64,000 bases of DNA from JARIHD01 sp964610985 (GTDB lineage: Bacteria > Patescibacteriota > Saccharimonadia > Saccharimonadales > UBA4665): contig CAZSZJ010000002.1 of the NCBI GenBank assembly GCA_964610985.1, forward strand, positions 1 to 64,000, given 5' to 3'. How positions within the stretch are numbered: position 1 is the first letter of the stretch; every line of letters starts with the position of its first letter. A model generated the notes under the pieces. That model was not told the origin of the DNA, did no database searches, and saw only the letters and a list, made by a program, of their open reading frames with translations. The position numbers were made by a program, and so were the translations under genes. This document shows positions 60,904 through 64,000 of this stretch, one piece after another.

Positions 60904-62209
60904 TGTTCTTCCTTGTCCTCATCTCCAATGCCACACGCCACATCACTATCATGCCGAGCAATGCGGCAGCGGCGATGGCCATGCTTTGTACGATCATTGT
61001 TAGGTTTTCGTGGCGCGTCAAAAGCAGTCCCAACGTGAGCGCCACGCCTGCGCCCATGACTCCAATAATGCGATAACGCCGTAATGCCATGTAATAACTG
61101 GCTACCAGATTAATGACCGAGACCAAAAACAGGGCCAGGCCCAAAATTGGCAGCAAGTGGGCGTATGGTGCATAGGTTTGACCCATAAGGATAGTGACAA
61201 CCCACTCCGGCGCGACCGCGAAGCCTACGCTGACGCTTCCGCCGAGCACTGCCAGGATAAGAAATGATTTTAGCAGGAACTTTCGATTTTCACCGCTGGG
61301 CCGGTCTAATTTAACGACGGGGAGCATGACCTGGGCTACTGAGGCGGTCAAGAAAAAGATAATTTTGGCAACGGTGGCGATGCCAGCATAACCGCCCGCC
61401 GTCGTGGCATCAAAAAAGTACTTTACGGCAATAACATCGATGCTCGACAAAATTACGATGGCCAACGAAACGCCCAGGACGAATAACGCATACTTTAGCT
61501 CTGGCAGCAGCAGTTTCATGTCCGGCTTAGAGAAGTAGCCGCCAAGATTCGCGCCTGGAAAACCGCGCTGTCGCGCCCGCGTCGCTATATACGCAAAGGC
61601 GATCAACTGGGCGATAATCAAGCCGCCAATGGCGCCGTTGACTCCCAGGCCAATCATCACCAGTATAACGGCACCGACTAACTTGCCGAGTGCGACGATT
61701 ACATTGCCCAAAGAGACCTGGCCAAATTGCTGTTGTCCGCGCAGAAAAGCGCTGCGAAAGGTAAAGGGAATGGTGCTAATGAATGCCAGTAGCAGGATAA
61801 TAAACGGGGCCGGCGACTCGAACTTAAGCGCATTGCCTATCACCGGACTCAGGGTGACGCCGACAACCAGCGTGGCTGCGCCTGCCATGACGGCCAGTTT
61901 CTCCAGTTCAAAAATGAGCCGGTCCTGCTTGCCTTTGTCTGTATGATTGGCTACCACATTGACGGTCACTTGGCTCAGTACTGCTAACAGTAGCGTGAGT
62001 TGCAAGAAAAATGAAATCAGCACTTGCACTTCGCCATATTGCTCAATATTGAGCAATCGCCCTAATACCGGATAATAGGCGTAATTGACAATGCTAACGA
62101 CAAGGGATCCCAAAAAGAATATTGCGTTATGGCGCAAGAATGTGTTTTGAAATAGTCGGTCATGTATATTTTTCAAATGCACAGTTTTATTACCGCCAAC
62201 GCTATACAT
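60896..62209 (-). CDS. Polysaccharide flippase (Wzx/MurJ-like MOP superfamily)
   Basis: A 437-residue protein with about 12-14 transmembrane helices. The first helices (HNAIFFLGSLVVSIVNYAYYPVLGRLLNIEQYGEV) are typical of the oligosaccharide flippase family in the MOP superfamily. It should move lipid-linked glycan units across the membrane. It is first in an eight-gene operon running to 51170. Confidence 0.88.
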   Translation of the reverse strand: MYSVGGNKTVHLKNIHDRLFQNTFLRHNAIFFLGSLVVSIVNYAYYPVLGRLLNIEQYGEVQVLISFFLQLTLLLAVLSQVTVNVVANHTDKGKQDRLIFELEKLAVMAGAATLVVGVTLSPVIGNALKFESPAPFIILLLAFISTIPFTFRSAFLRGQQQFGQVSLGNVIVALGKLVGAVILVMIGLGVNGAIGGLIIAQLIAFAYIATRARQRGFPGANLGGYFSKPDMKLLLPELKYALFVLGVSLAIVILSSIDVIAVKYFFDATTAGGYAGIATVAKIIFFLTASVAQVMLPVVKLDRPSGENRKFLLKSFLILAVLGGSVSVGFAVAPEWVVTILMGQTYAPYAHLLPILGLALFLVSVINLVASYYMALRRYRIIGVMGAGVALTLGLLLTRHENLTMIVQSMAIAAAALLGMIVMWRVALEMRTRKNNE

Positions 62210-62561
62210 AAGAGTGCAGGACTCATATGAAAAACGTACCGGTCCTCATTATGATAATGCTCAGGCAATCAGAAACAGACTTGCTTTCAACTATTAAATA
62301 ATAATGTACCCTATCCCGGCATCACCGTCAAATTTCTTATAGCATCTTAGCGAATAATTGTTTAAGGAAATCGTCAAATATCTTTTATATCGTATGCCAA
62401 TTGGCTCCATCACTCACTAAGGTGATGGATGGCCTACTGGAGCCAGTGAGCGTTTGAGTTGCAGAACCATCAATGGTCTGTGATGCGATTGTGGGAAGAG
62501 TCAAGTCGTTTGCTGACGAGAGTGTCCCTTGACGTCAAGGGACAGATCAGATTCACTTAAT
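62210..62561. other. Intergenic region with nested inverted repeats
   Basis: A stretch of 352 bases without a gene between the flippase and the transposase remnant. It contains nested stems: TGGCTCCA (62402-62409) with TGGAGCCA (62437-62444) around CCATCAC/GTGATGG. Near the transposase lies a 22-base palindrome. These may belong to the insertion sequence end, but I could not find a matching inverted copy after the transposase. Confidence 0.4.
62523..62544. repeat. Perfect 22-base palindrome before the transposase remnant
   Basis: TGTCCCTTGAC is followed at once by its exact reverse complement, ending 17 bases before the transposase start codon. It could be an operator, a cruciform or part of the element end. 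Confidence 0.7.
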
Positions 62562-63429
62562 ATGAAAGCTCCCCGCTACACCATCGACACATTGCACCAG
62601 CAATTTCCTGATGATGACACATGCTTGGACTACATGTTCCAAAAGCAGTACGGTGATCTCAAAGCTTGTCCGAAATGTGGCGTAGTGAGCCCCCGTTACT
62701 AACGCGCCCGTGGCTGCAAGTGCTACGCCTGCAACGACTGCGGCTATCAGATAAGTCCGCTCGCTAGCACTGTCTTCCACAAATCAGAAACGCCGCTTAA
62801 GAAATGATTTTATGCTATCTACTTATTTAGCGTTGGCAAGAATGGCGTGAGCGCCAAGGAAATTGAGCGTCACCTGGGCGTAACGTACAAGACGACATGG
62901 CGTATGGCAAAGCAAATCCGGCTTATGATGCAGCAAGGCGGCAATCCACTATCGGGTATTGTCGAGGCTGACGAGACATATATCGGCGGAAGAGCTAAGC
63001 AAGAGCGTAAGTTCAATAATAAGACTGCTGTCGTCGGCATTGTTGAGCAAAAGAAAGGTGTTGGCCGAGTTAAGGCTTTTACGGCCAAGCATGCCGATGC
63101 GACCGTAACCTTGCCGCTCCTGCGAGCCAACAATTGAAGCCGATTCGACCTTGCAGACGGACGAGAGCCGCATCTACTCACGGGTTAAGCGAGACTTCAC
63201 GCATGAGTACGTCAATCACAGCAAACTAGAGTACGTCAAATCTGGCGTGCACACGAATACGATTGAGGGCTTTTGGGGTCAGCTCAAGCGTTCTCTGGAT
63301 GGGACGTATCACTGCGTTTCGCCGAAGTACCTTCAGCTTTATGTGAACGAGTTTGTGTATCGGTATAATCACCGCGACGTGGATGCTTTTCCTGTTCTGC
63401 TGGAATCGGCTGCGAAGCGCGTTCGATAG
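62562..63429 (+). pseudogene. Decayed IS1595-family transposase
   Basis: Joining frames gives an almost complete ISXO2/IS1595 transposase: an N-terminal zinc ribbon (ACPKC ... CYACNDCG), the helix-turn-helix, then the DDE core (VEADETYIGG, LQTDESRIY, NTIEGFWGQLKRS) and FVYRYNHRD near the end. Three lesions break it: TAA at 62700-62702, TGA at 62805-62807 in the place of a conserved Trp, and a frameshift just before the TGA at 63135. It cannot make an active enzyme. No clear terminal inverted repeats or target duplication were found by eye. Confidence 0.88.
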
Positions 63430-63538
63430 TACGCTTAACATCCTCCTGGACATTAGGGTTACGCTCGGAGTCGGGCAATGAGTCCTCATACTTTTTGATG
63501 CTTTTTGCGGATTTCTTCGTCAGACTTATTGGGCATAG

Positions 63539-64000
63539 TTATATTGTAACTCCTAATGCCAGGATATCTCTGGCTGCCTTCAAAAGTATGATATCTCGCG
63601 GCTTAATACGCTTGCCGTCGTAGTTATTAGGCGCGTCAGCTTCTAGAGTTGTGATGGCCTCATCAATATTCTTTGCCCATACAGGCTCAAAACCATCTCC
63701 TTGTTCTTCTTCAGTAAACTCAGAAGGTTTTTGATCGCCCTCTAACTTGGCTAGGAAACAGTAGGATTCTTGGTATTGCTGCCATTCATCACGATATTCG
63801 CGTACTTCGCCCACTTCAGCGACGACTTTAGCCTTACACCCGATTTCCTCAAGCAGCTCTCGCTCGAGCGCCGCGTGCATAACTTCGCCTTCGTCAATGC
63901 CACCGCCTGGCAATTTATGGTAGCCTTTGCGGCTGACGTGCAGGAGTGCAACTTGACCCGTAGTATCTAGAATGACTGCCCTCACGGCTTTTCGATGGCT
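63539..64000 (-). CDS. NUDIX hydrolase, 5' end cut by window edge
   Basis: The frame stays open to the end of the window, and a GTG at 63985 is probably internal because the residues before it (HRKAVRAVILD) fit the usual NUDIX opening. The Nudix box GGGIDEGEVMHAALERELLEEIG is complete and matches GX5EX7REUXEEXGU. These enzymes cleave nucleoside diphosphates linked to another group; the substrate, perhaps a damaged nucleotide, cannot be told. The 3' end lies 109 bases after the transposase remnant. Confidence 0.9.
   Translation of the reverse strand, partial: SHRKAVRAVILDTTGQVALLHVSRKGYHKLPGGGIDEGEVMHAALERELLEEIGCKAKVVAEVGEVREYRDEWQQYQESYCFLAKLEGDQKPSEFTEEEQGDGFEPVWAKNIDEAITTLEADAPNNYDGKRIKPRDIILLKAARDILALGVTI

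Noticed and set aside
62805..62807. UGA read as an amino acid (alternative genetic code)
   Set aside because: All other genes use UGA as stop, many through ATGA overlaps, and the same transposase also has a TAA and a frameshift.
1..64000. CRISPR arrays, prophage, integron or plasmid replication modules
   Set aside because: No regularly spaced repeats, phage structural genes, integrase or replication initiator were seen.

Overview
This 64 kb window probably comes from a Patescibacteria (CPR) genome, most likely a Saccharibacteria-like (TM7) lineage. That is an inference. The grounds are the many lineage-specific proteins without recognisable relatives, a compact F-type ATP synthase operon with a shortened delta subunit, many glycosyltransferases, an LPXTG-type surface protein, and -10 boxes placed almost directly on start codons. 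UGA is used as a stop throughout (many ATGA stop/start overlaps) and Trp is UGG, so the recoded CPR groups are excluded.

Layout. 1-3.5 kb: a 5'-truncated HExxH protein, a possible structured RNA, a small orphan, and a DUF4396 + DUF305 pair with a His-rich membrane-anchored protein. 3.6-8.7 kb: sugar metabolism with a GH13 alpha-glucosidase, a GT4 glycosyltransferase and a fused trehalose-6-phosphate synthase/phosphatase. 8.7-17.7 kb: orphans, a secreted S33-type hydrolase, an RRM protein / ATP-grasp / orphan operon, a HAD phosphatase and a tandem VOC protein. 17.7-22.2 kb: a DabA-DabB inorganic carbon transporter with a palindrome in the dabA leader. 22.5-24.9 kb: a small orphan, a class III Fic protein, a frameshifted SET-domain gene, tRNA-Asn and smpB. 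24.9-28.8 kb: two GT2 proteins around a tandem pair of clan-A-like glycoside hydrolases. 28.8-33.8 kb: orphans (one overlapping tandem paralogue pair), cobO and a glutaredoxin.

33.8-41.5 kb holds the atp operon, in the order atpI-like, B, E, F, H, A, orf, G, orf, D, orf, C. The three extra small genes sit between alpha/gamma, gamma/beta and beta/epsilon and are coupled to their neighbours by overlaps or a one-base gap. Directly downstream is an orphan carrying the zinc-ligand pattern of beta-carbonic anhydrases (CxDxR ... HxxC), then a tandem orphan pair and an aquaporin-like channel without the usual selectivity-filter Arg.

44.7-49.5 kb (minus strand) is a coupled surface-polymer operon: a 66-aa LPNTG protein, two processive GT2 synthases, a tiny membrane protein, a sortase-fold protein that appears to lack the catalytic His, and a membrane-anchored TIM-barrel-like protein. 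51.2-62.2 kb is a second glycan operon: flippase, GT2, GT4, GT2, pyruvyl transferase and very large GT-C-like membrane proteins. The window ends with a decayed IS1595-family transposase and a 5'-truncated NUDIX gene.

The cell appears geared to proton-gradient energetics (ATP synthase, Dab transporter), trehalose-based osmoprotection and an elaborate glycan surface. The most notable possibly undescribed features are the three genes inserted in the atp operon, the carbonic-anhydrase-like orphan beside it together with DabAB, the pseudo-sortase/LPNTG/GT2 operon, and the widespread leaderless gene architecture.
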